Below are positions 12,141 through 17,832 of a DNA stretch of 21,007 bases, piece after piece. A program made the position numbers and the translations under genes. The DNA comes from Propionibacteriaceae bacterium UBA6238. Lineage in GTDB: Bacteria; Actinomycetota; Actinomycetes; Propionibacteriales; Propionibacteriaceae. The stretch lies in assembly GCA_002441465.1 (NCBI GenBank), contig DJWE01000021.1, positions 13,105 to 34,111 on the forward strand, read 5' to 3'. Position 1 is the stretch's first letter; every line of letters starts with the position of its first letter. The notes below the pieces were generated by a model. It made no database searches, was not told where the DNA came from, and was given only the letters and a program-made list of their open reading frames with translations.

Positions 12141-12806
12141 TCACTTCTGCAGCCGACCGTCAACGAGGCGAATGATGCGATCGCAGCGACGCCAGACCAA
12201 CTCGTCATGGGTAGCGATCACCACGGACTTTCCAGCGCTCCGGAGTTCGAGGAGGGAGTCCATCACGGCTTCACGATTCTCCGGATCCAGATTGCTTGTC
12301 GGCTCGTCGGCAAGCACTAGACCAGGATTCGTGGCACAAGCGCGAGCGATTGCGACACGCTGACGCTGTCCAGCGGACAGGTTACGCACCGAGACATCGG
12401 CCAAGTGGGGGATCCTCATCTGACGCATGAGCCCATCGGCTATCGCAAGTGCCTTGCGTCGGCGGATACCCGCATACCTGAGGGGTAGCGCGATGTTCGA
12501 GCGTGCCGTTTCCTGCTCAACGAGTCCGAATTCTTGAAAGACGAAGCCCACACTCTTGTTCCGGAACTCGGCACCTCTAGAGGAATGGGGTGACGGAAGT
12601 GACTCCTCACCGATGGTGACGACGCCGCGGTCCGGAGCGATCTGACAGGCGAGGATCCGCAGGAGCGTTGTCTTGCCAGATCCAGACTCCCCCACAACCG
12701 CCAACGCCTCGCCCGACCTCAACTCAAAGGAGACGTCGACCACGGCGCGGACGATGCGTTCACTGGACACGAATGTCTTGCTTAGGTTCGAGACCTTCAC
12801 CGTCAC
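12141..12806 (-). CDS. ABC transporter ATP-binding protein (MacB/LolD/FtsE-like)
   Basis: The ~221-aa ATPase has all motifs: Walker A VGESGSGKTT (~39-48), Q-loop FVFQEFGLVEQ (~89-99), signature LSAGQRQR (~144), Walker B LVLADEPTSNLD (~164-175) and H-loop ATHD (~199-202). It fits the family that works with FtsX/MacB-type permeases, including the group associated with lactococcin-972-type peptide export, rather than classical importers. Two adjacent GTG codons (12809 and 12806) could start it. I prefer 12806, which overlaps the permease stop as GTGA and is seven bases from GGAGG. It is the last gene of the peptide/ABC cassette and energises the two half permeases upstream. Confidence 0.88.
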   Translation of the reverse strand: MTVKVSNLSKTFVSSERIVRAVVDVSFELRSGEALAVVGESGSGKTTLLRILACQIAPDRGVVTIGEESLPSPHSSRGAEFRNKSVGFVFQEFGLVEQETARSNIALPLRYAGIRRRKALAIADGLMRQMRIPHLADVSVRNLSAGQRQRVAIARACATNPGLVLADEPTSNLDPENREAVMDSLLELRSAGKSVVIATHDELVWRRCDRIIRLVDGRLQK

Positions 12807-13894
12807 CACACTGCCTCCCGAGCTTGAGCGAGCATGTCAGCCCGCGCAACCTTCGCAGTCGCTTGGACGATTATTGAGCCGGCGAGGACGATCGCGATCA
12901 ACACGATCCATGGCAACACCGTTGGGAGGTGTCTTCCTCCAGCGACCAACCGAAGGCCGATCGCGGCCATAGCCAAGGAGGGGGCAAGCCACGCGGTGAT
13001 GACGAATGCGGATAGCCTGGCGGCGACGTGGAGAGATGTTGCACCCACAGACATATGGATGACTAGATCGCGAAATCTACTCTGAACGAGGGCGCGGACG
13101 CCAGTCGCAGCCCCCACCACGGTGGCCAATAGCCCGGTCACGAAGACCGCCAGAAACGCCGCCCTTCCAGTCAATTCTGGCCCAAGATCGAGCCTCACCT
13201 TATCGTCGACCCATCGAGGGAATAGGGGCAGATACGGGCGAACGACGGACATGTAGCCGGAGATCTCTTCAGTGGATGCCCTTACGAGGACCAGTCTTGA
13301 TGCTAGATCGAACAGGACTTCGTCGCTCACCTTCGAGATGTCGTTTTTCGAATCGCCGACCACGACGACAGCGTCATCGAGGGACGAGTACTCCATCCAG
13401 AGATCAAGATAGCCTGTCGACTTCATTGTTCCCGCCACACGTACTGACCGGGAGTCGACCGTGACCGCACTCCCTATTGGGACCCCCGTTTGAGATCCGG
13501 CAAGGGCGTAGGGCCGAGCGATCTGGGGTGCTTCGATACCAAAAGCCTTCAGGAAGCCGCCGTAGACAATCACCTTCTTGCGCGACCCGCTGGTTGCTGG
13601 CTCGACTGTGAAGGTATATGAGTCGCCGTTAAGGCGATCGACTAATTCGGTCCGTAAGGCGGCAGTCGACATATCCTCGCTCATCGACCTGTCGCCCAGC
13701 ACGAAATAGGCGGCATCCAATTCGCCCAGCCTTCTTGCTGAGTCGATGTCCTGAACACTCTGCGCAGCTAGTCCTGCGCCCATCCCAACAAGGATGCTAG
13801 TCAGCCCGACATGCATGGCCAGGAGAGCCGCGCGCCGAAACACCAGGACGGTATCCCGAAGTCCTTGTCCGAAAGCGAAAACAAGCCCCCTCAT
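12803..13894 (-). CDS. FtsX/MacB-like ABC permease subunit, second half (363 aa)
   Basis: The start is ATG at 13894, which makes an ATGA overlap with the preceding permease gene; the frame continues upstream but only as shadow. Topology is one span (~22-44), a large extracytoplasmic domain (~45-244), then three spans (~245-265, ~292-315, ~325-345), the layout of FtsX/MacB permeases. After TM2, the cytoplasmic loop FRDLVIHMSVGATSLHVAAR matches the conserved coupling region (R-x-L-x-x-h-x-x-G-A) of that family. The stop overlaps the ATPase start. It probably pairs with the product of 13891-14901 as a heterodimer moving, sensing or resisting a peptide. Confidence 0.82.
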   Translation of the reverse strand: MRGLVFAFGQGLRDTVLVFRRAALLAMHVGLTSILVGMGAGLAAQSVQDIDSARRLGELDAAYFVLGDRSMSEDMSTAALRTELVDRLNGDSYTFTVEPATSGSRKKVIVYGGFLKAFGIEAPQIARPYALAGSQTGVPIGSAVTVDSRSVRVAGTMKSTGYLDLWMEYSSLDDAVVVVGDSKNDISKVSDEVLFDLASRLVLVRASTEEISGYMSVVRPYLPLFPRWVDDKVRLDLGPELTGRAAFLAVFVTGLLATVVGAATGVRALVQSRFRDLVIHMSVGATSLHVAARLSAFVITAWLAPSLAMAAIGLRLVAGGRHLPTVLPWIVLIAIVLAGSIIVQATAKVARADMLAQAREAVW

Positions 13895-14901
13895 GACCGC
13901 TCCAACCTGGCTAGTCGGCGACACCGCAGCCAGAAAACCAGCAGGGCGATCGTCAGGTCCAGCAGTAGCGCCACTATCCACGCGGTCCAGAGAGAAGCCG
14001 GGAGAACGAGACTCGGCACGAGAAGTAGGACCAAGGCTGCTGTAGACGCGGCAAAGACGCAGGCGAGCAGCCAACCCGTAAGCGGCAGGAACAGCTGACG
14101 GAGCGCGACCCGCGCAGCGGAACCACCAACCATCGCCTCCTTCTGAAGGCGATCCTTCAGAGCCGATGCTTGCACTCCCCACGAGACCGTCACACTCAGC
14201 CAAGTGAGGAACAGGATTACCCAGATGACCAAGACGATAGGGGAGCCGACGATCTCGCGGGTGAAGCTGGGCGAACCGGATGCAGTGGCTTCGTAGCCAG
14301 CGGCACCCAGCGCTGTCGTGAGTTGATCCAGGTTCGCGGAGTCGATTCCATCAATCAATAGCTGGCCCTCAAGACTTTCGGCTGCAAAGATCGGGTATAC
14401 GAGATCCACCCTGGGTGGTGCACCTTGGTCGCCGTAGTCGGGCAGAACTGCCGCGGCGTGAAAGAGCTGAGCCGATTCGCCTCGCAGAGCGCTGGCAACT
14501 GACCCGTGGCGCATTGCGACTCGCCGCTTGTCTGCCTGATAGTCGGCAGTGCTGAACGGAAGCCCGAACCACACGTGATCGGGGTCGTACACGCCGAGCG
14601 TTACACCCGCATCGTCTTGGGTGATCAGGGCCGCGCGAGTTGATCCATCCGTAAGCGCAACGCGAATGGCTTGGAGAGCCCCACCAAGGTTTGGCGACGA
14701 TCCCTCTGTGTCGAATCTGTCTATATAGACCGTCATTAGGCGAGCGTCATCGAAGCCGTAGTTGCGAGTGGTCCAAACACTCGCGGCTGCGGCGAGGTAG
14801 AAGATAACCGCCGCCAGCAGGAGCAGCAGCGGAACGCGGGTCACTGCCAGAACGGCAATGATCCCGCGTCGCTGGTCGCCGGATAGGCGGATGAGGTTCA
14901 A
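13891..14901 (-). CDS. FtsX-like ABC permease subunit, first half (336 aa)
   Basis: The protein has one span near the N-terminus (~20-42), an extracytoplasmic domain (~43-218) and three C-terminal spans (~220-243, ~270-293, ~303-324), with a cytoplasmic loop KEAMVGGSAARVALRQ after TM2 that resembles the FtsX coupling loop. It is shorter and more divergent than its partner. TTG at 14901 is the best start: it is two bases after the TAG of the 39-aa ORF and is probably coupled to it; an independent Shine-Dalgarno is weak. Together the two half permeases total about 700 aa, similar to the single large membrane protein associated with lactococcin-972-type bacteriocins as I recall it, so a split version is conceivable but unproven. 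Confidence 0.78.
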   Translation of the reverse strand: MNLIRLSGDQRRGIIAVLAVTRVPLLLLLAAVIFYLAAAASVWTTRNYGFDDARLMTVYIDRFDTEGSSPNLGGALQAIRVALTDGSTRAALITQDDAGVTLGVYDPDHVWFGLPFSTADYQADKRRVAMRHGSVASALRGESAQLFHAAAVLPDYGDQGAPPRVDLVYPIFAAESLEGQLLIDGIDSANLDQLTTALGAAGYEATASGSPSFTREIVGSPIVLVIWVILFLTWLSVTVSWGVQASALKDRLQKEAMVGGSAARVALRQLFLPLTGWLLACVFAASTAALVLLLVPSLVLPASLWTAWIVALLLDLTIALLVFWLRCRRLARLERS

Positions 14902-14903
14902 AG

Positions 14904-15023
14904 CTACGCGACCTTAAGGGTGAAGCCCTTCTTGAAGATGGTCTTGTACCCTGGATCCCAGGAAAGATCGTCCCAGTAATCCGTCTTCCGCAAGTAGTAC
15001 CCGGGATTGCCGGCCTGGCTCAC
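14904..15023 (-). CDS. Putative 39-aa peptide of the peptide/ABC cassette
   Basis: GTG at 15023 overlaps the TGA of the 22-aa ORF (GTGA) and has a perfect GGAGG six bases upstream. The 39-aa product is rich in Tyr, Trp, Lys and Asp: residues 5-16 are GNPGYYLRKTDY, then WDDLSWDPGYKT and IFKKGFTLKVA. It has no Cys and no signal peptide of its own. Two bases after its TAG the first permease gene starts. If the upstream 22-codon frame were joined by a -1 shift, the result would be a signal peptide plus a ~38-residue mature peptide. It is a plausible substrate of the ABC transporter (bacteriocin or signal), but no family is recognised. Confidence 0.6.
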   Translation of the reverse strand: MSQAGNPGYYLRKTDYWDDLSWDPGYKTIFKKGFTLKVA

Positions 15024-15088
15024 TGCATGCCTCCAAGAGTGGTGAGCAGTGCGATCGTTGCGATCGCAATGACCAATGCGTGTTTCAT
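15020..15088 (-). CDS. Putative 22-aa hydrophobic leader/signal peptide ORF
   Basis: ATG at 15088 lies four bases after GGAGGT (15098-15093) and opens 22 codons: a short basic start (MKH), then a hydrophobic core ALVIAIATIALLTTL and GGMQ before TGA. This is exactly the form of a signal peptide without a mature part. Its last four bases overlap the next ORF as GTGA. An in-frame ATG at 15100 is less likely because it precedes the ribosome binding site. It may be a small membrane peptide, a leader that couples translation of the next ORF, or the signal-peptide part of a precursor that is split by a frameshift. Confidence 0.55.
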   Translation of the reverse strand: MKHALVIAIATIALLTTLGGMQ

Positions 15089-15159
15089 GCCTACCTCCAT
15101 TGTCGAAGCCCCGATTCAGGGGTGTTTGGGCGCGCTAGTGAGGTAGCGTGCGATCAAGT

Positions 15160-15174
15160 TACCATCCATTGGTA
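15160..15174. promoter_or_regulatory. Inverted repeat upstream of the peptide/ABC cassette
   Basis: TACCA-TCCAT-TGGTA is an inverted repeat with a 5-bp spacer, about 72 bases upstream of the ATG at 15088. The heptamer GGTAGCG also occurs twice in direct orientation at 15142-15148 and 15171-15177. These may be regulator-binding sites for the cassette. I could not identify a convincing -35/-10 pair. Confidence 0.35.
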
Positions 15175-15373
15175 GCGGTCGCGTCGGTTCACAAATTGTC
15201 GTACACCCGGTGGCGGTTCGCGAAAGTCGGCGGCTCCGGGAGGCGTCTCATGTTGCGTTGATCCGGCGATCCATACTCGGTCCGCGCACGACTGCTCCGA
15301 GACCTCGGCCCGAACAGACGGGAGCGGTCTACGCCGTCCACATCGGCGCCGAAGGGCCTAAGCATCCTGCTGC

Positions 15374-15662
15374 CGGCTGGACCGAGCGGAAGACGCACTG
15401 GCAGCCACTCGGGAAGCCGTCGACATCCAGCGTGGAGTAGGTCGACTCGAACGCCCGCAACCCGGCCGCCTACCGACCCGACCTCGCCGTGTCGCTACGG
15501 GTCGGCTGGATCCCCGCGAACAGCCGTTTCGAGCTAGACGCTGGACTGGACGCCATCGACGAGGCCATCGCGCTTCTCGATCAGCTCGTGCGTGAGTCGC
15601 CTTCTTCCGCTTTGCACGCTTCGAAGAGCACAAGAATACGCGAGCCGGCCTGCTCCGTCTGA
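15374..15662 (+). pseudogene. Frameshifted remnant of a TPR-repeat protein
   Basis: On the plus strand, 15374-15439 encodes RLDRAEDALAATREAVDIQR, a tetratricopeptide helix pair in the style of actinobacterial TPR proteins. After a frame change near 15440, the next frame gives VDSNARNPAAYRPDLAVSLR, the usual next part of such repeats, then about 50 more residues including LDAIDEAIALLDQLV before a TGA at 15660-15662. The frame change is an extra base or loss of two. No start or upstream repeats are recognisable, so this is the 3' remnant of a larger gene, possibly of the STAND/TPR type common in actinomycetes. Confidence 0.65.
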
Positions 15663-15717
15663 AGAACAGGCTTAACGAACCGCAACTCAATAGTGATGGG
15701 CCTTTCAGTCTCAGGCT

Positions 15718-15738
15718 GCGTACTCCCGCGGGGTACGC
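15718..15738. other. Near-perfect 21-bp palindrome
   Basis: GCGTACTCCCGCGGGGTACGC reads almost the same on both strands (19 of 21 positions). It lies in gene-poor sequence after the TPR remnant and about 35 bases before the possible 30-aa ORF, so it could be an operator or a transcript hairpin for that ORF. Confidence 0.4.
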
Positions 15739-15772
15739 GACTTCGTGTACTTCATGAGAGAAAGGCGCCTCA

Positions 15773-15865
15773 ATGAAGGAAGAGGCTAAAGGCCCGAAGG
15801 GCCGTAACCGGATCCCGGACCAGAGGTCCAGCCACCCGACGGTGTGCTTCAGTAAGGCGACGTGA
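15773..15865 (+). CDS. Possible 30-aa peptide ORF followed by a terminator-like hairpin
   Basis: ATG at 15773, seven bases after AAAGG (15761-15765), opens 30 codons. The peptide begins MKEEAKGPKGRNRIPDQ, continues RSSHPTVCFSKAT and stops at TGA 15863-15865. Fifteen bases later a strong stem-loop with a short T-run follows (15881-15914). Ribosome site, ORF and terminator together suggest a small expressed gene. The coding part itself contains two short hairpins, GGCCC-GAA-GGGCC (15791-15803) and GGACC-AGA-GGTCC (15817-15829), so a structured RNA is an alternative. On the minus strand the first hairpin reads as a C(TTCG)G loop followed by TTT, another terminator shape. The peptide has one Cys and no similarity I recognise. 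Confidence 0.35.
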   Translation: MKEEAKGPKGRNRIPDQRSSHPTVCFSKAT

Positions 15866-15880
15866 TTTACAGCAGCTGCT

Positions 15881-15914
15881 AGCCATCTTCTGAAGGCCTC
15901 AGAGGATGGCTTTC
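15881..15914 (+). terminator. Strong intrinsic terminator-like stem-loop
   Basis: AGCCATCTTCTGA (15881-15893) pairs with TCAGAGGATGGCT (15899-15911) over 13 bp with a single T:G wobble position; the loop is AGGCC, and TTTC follows the GGC of the stem. It is the most convincing terminator in the window for plus-strand transcription. The only plus-strand candidate before it is the 30-aa ORF. Confidence 0.65.
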
Positions 15915-16537
15915 ATAATGCCCCGAAGCTGGGCAAGCCGGGCCACTAGGGCCGCCTGCACTAGGGCAAGCAGGACGCGGACATGGGCGTGCTGCCATCG
16001 CGGCCGTGCGCGAGGAAGAATGCTCCTCCGGTGTCGAGGTAGTAGCCGACAACGACATCAGGCGGTTCACGAGTCACACCCACACGCGAGCACGACGCCG
16101 ACCCTGCCAGCCAGCCCCAGGCCAGCCAACAACAAGACTCACAGGCGGTTCAACGGTCGAGCTCCTCGATGAGCCAGGCACGTTGGTCGGTGCCCACTCG
16201 CCGTGCGAACGCGCTGGTGGACTCACTTACATTGAGGTCGGATCAGCACTAGGGCGCCCGGACGGATTGGACTGGGCCATGAGAGGTCGGCCTCTTTGTC
16301 GTGGTGCACGAACTCGTCAATGCTCCTGCGGCACGAAGCGGCTGGGCGTAACTTCTCATCTACCAGTACCTATACCGGCACGGCACGGCCGACTGCGATT
16401 CCACCCCCTAGCCTCGATGCGCACCCTCCTGGATTGGAGAGGAAGTGAGACTACTATCACAACACTTCGTCCAAGTCGAAGCCACTCTGCGGCACATCCG
16501 ACTACCCGGGCGGCACTCCGCGCCGCATAGTTCTCGG
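15915..16537. other. Gene-poor stretch with decayed coding fragments
   Basis: No complete gene is convincing here. Several short pieces look like worn protein sequence. On the minus strand about 16061-15950 reads PDVVVGYYLDTGGAFFLAHG before a stop. On the minus strand about 16240-16150 reads AFARRVGTDQRAWLIEELDR just before a TGA, like a protein C-terminus. On the plus strand about 16284-16352 reads EVGLFVVVHELVNAPAARSG before a TAA. They are in different frames and strands and each is bounded by stops. The segment looks like a graveyard of former genes, consistent with the neighbouring TPR remnant. Confidence 0.4.
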
Positions 16538-17116
16538 ATGAGCTTTCTGTCACGCCTTCTGGTCGCGGTCGCAGCTGGCAGCATCCTGCTTTCCGGCTGC
16601 GTTCCGGGGCGGGAAAGCAGGGCGCCGACGCAAGCGACCACATCGCGGCAATCGCCGCAGATTGGAGCCGTCGGACCATTGAGCTACGCCTCTGCTGATG
16701 CCGCGACGGTGTGCACCTCCGCGAAGGCCCACATCCGGTTCATGCTGGCGACTCACGTCTCAGTCGCGGCCGGCCATCAGGTGAGGATCGAAGAAATTGT
16801 GCCCGCAGAGCCCCTGAACCTCACAGTGGGTTCGATCTACTTCGTGCCAATCACCGGCGACCTTGAGATGCTGATCGAACCGATCCCACCCCGGAAGGCA
16901 TTCCGTGAAGGGTGGAAGCGCCGTACAGCAGCAGCAGGCACCACCATCGCGTCCACCGACCACGTGCAGCTCGCAGCGGAGATCACCACAGACCCCCACC
17001 AGATGAGCTCCCTGAAGGGATTCGACATCACCTACTCTGACAATCACACCGGGGAAGTCGTCCGCACCAGAACTAACCTGTCGCTGAAGGTCGAGCCCGA
17101 CCACTGTGGAGCGTGA
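16538..17116 (+). CDS. Putative lipoprotein of unknown function (192 aa)
   Basis: The protein begins MSFLSRLLVAVAAGSILLSG followed by Cys21, a lipoprotein signal peptide with an L-S-G-C lipobox, so it is probably anchored to the outer face of the membrane. A Ser/Thr/Gln-rich linker follows, then a domain from ~50 to 192 with one Cys near its start (TVCTSAKAHIRF) and one at its end (EPDHCGA) that may form a disulfide, and strand-like segments such as GSIYFVPITGDLEMLIEPIP. I chose ATG at 16538 because it gives a proper signal peptide; the frame is open back to 16445, but the extra 31 residues are Arg/His-rich and would spoil it. The ribosome site is weak. It is the only clear plus-strand gene in the accessory segment. 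No family is recognised. Confidence 0.72.
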   Translation: MSFLSRLLVAVAAGSILLSGCVPGRESRAPTQATTSRQSPQIGAVGPLSYASADAATVCTSAKAHIRFMLATHVSVAAGHQVRIEEIVPAEPLNLTVGSIYFVPITGDLEMLIEPIPPRKAFREGWKRRTAAAGTTIASTDHVQLAAEITTDPHQMSSLKGFDITYSDNHTGEVVRTRTNLSLKVEPDHCGA

Positions 17117-17214
17117 CCGACCCCTTTGCGGCGAAACCGGACTGTACGAGAAACGGTGGACGGGTCCGGCTCGGCGCGCCGGGTGATGGCACGTCGAGCC
17201 CGAGTTGCAGGCAA

Positions 17215-17245
17215 CAGGAAGAGCGGTCTCGAACCCCACCTCACC
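17215..17245 (+). repeat. 31-bp repeat unit, copy 2
   Basis: This copy matches 11346-11376 at 30 of 31 bases in the same orientation. Here it is followed after two bases by the 40-bp unit, so the two parts are joined, whereas at the first site about 200 bp lie between them. Confidence 0.9.
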
Positions 17246-17247
17246 AC

Positions 17248-17287
17248 CACCACATCTGTGGATAACCCAGCAAGTCCACACACCGCA
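17248..17287 (+). repeat. 40-bp repeat unit, copy 2
   Basis: This copy matches 11576-11615 at 39 of 40 bases in the same orientation. It includes TGTGGATAA (17257-17265), a DnaA-box-like sequence on the minus strand. It lies between the lipoprotein gene and the end of the sugar operon, in non-coding sequence. Confidence 0.9.
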
Positions 17288-17356
17288 CACCAACAAGAGC
17301 CGACACCAATGACGATCCGCGCAAGCGCACGCCGACGACCGCTACGCGAACACCCG

Positions 17357-17376
17357 GGGCCCGCACATGAGGGCCC
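17357..17376 (-). terminator. GGGCCC hairpin after the sugar operon
   Basis: Two GGGCCC blocks (17357-17362 and 17371-17376) separated by eight bases can pair as a 6-bp GC stem. The structure begins 31 bases beyond the stop codon of the mutarotase gene, the last gene of the operon on the minus strand. It has no T-run. The two blocks are also direct repeats (GGGCCCGC), so other pairings are possible. Confidence 0.4.
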
Positions 17377-17406
17377 GCGTGGTCGGTCCTGCGGTACGAC
17401 CGCCGC

Positions 17407-17832
17407 TCAGAGCACGCCCTTGGTCAGGACGAAACAGCAGTAGCCGCGCGGCTCACCGGTCTGCACGACCGCATACGCCGTCCGGGCCAACGCGTAGAAG
17501 TCGAGGCGTTCCACCGGCGCGATCTCCACCTCGCGGCCCTCGGCGGCCTCGAGCTCAGCAGCGAACTCGGCGTGCGCGTCGAACCAGGCGTCCGGCTGGC
17601 CCGCCGGCACCATCCGGAACGCCGCCGGGGTGTCGAAGGTGTCCACGGGGAACAATGCGAGGATCGCCTGTGCCGCAGCGGCGGTGTCCGCGCCGGCGAG
17701 ATGGTGGACGCGCGCACCCGAACTCGCCGACGGATAGTTCCGGTCGACGATCGCGAGGCGGTCGCCGTGACCCATCTCCGCCAGCGTGCGCAACAGCTCG
17801 GGCGTGAGCAGCGGCGGGACGAGCCTCAGCAT
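17407..17832 (-). CDS. RbsD/FucU-family sugar mutarotase
   Basis: The 141-aa protein matches the RbsD/FucU fold family, which interconverts sugar anomers so that the right form reaches the kinase. N-terminal MLRLVPPLLTPELLRTLAEM is followed by GHGD (~21-24), containing the catalytic His, and the C-terminal part has LDFYALARTAYAVVQTGE (active-site Tyr region) and ends in LTKGVL. The sequence is closer to FucU (L-fucose mutarotase) than RbsD, but context has no fucose genes. ATG at 17832 overlaps the kinase gene's stop by seven bases (ATGCTGA) and has AGGAGG just upstream, inside the kinase gene, so the two are coupled. It is the last gene of the sugar operon. Confidence 0.87.
   Translation of the reverse strand: MLRLVPPLLTPELLRTLAEMGHGDRLAIVDRNYPSASSGARVHHLAGADTAAAAQAILALFPVDTFDTPAAFRMVPAGQPDAWFDAHAEFAAELEAAEGREVEIAPVERLDFYALARTAYAVVQTGEPRGYCCFVLTKGVL

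Noticed and set aside
13895..14203. Upstream extension of the second permease
   Set aside because: It overlaps the first permease out of frame; ATG at 13894 gives an ATGA overlap and the expected FtsX-like start.
15189..15398. Minus-strand 69-codon open frame
   Set aside because: It runs antisense to the TPR remnant and has no ribosome site. Its end (RLPEPPTFANRHRVYDNL) looks protein-like, but that is not enough to call a gene.
15711..15755. Minus-strand 14-codon ORF MKYTKSRTPREYAA
   Set aside because: It is too short, lacks a Shine-Dalgarno, and is mostly made of the 21-bp palindrome.
16006..16537. Plus-strand 174-codon open frame before the lipoprotein
   Set aside because: Composition is unlike a folded protein, no ribosome site or motif is seen, and it covers remnants readable in other frames.
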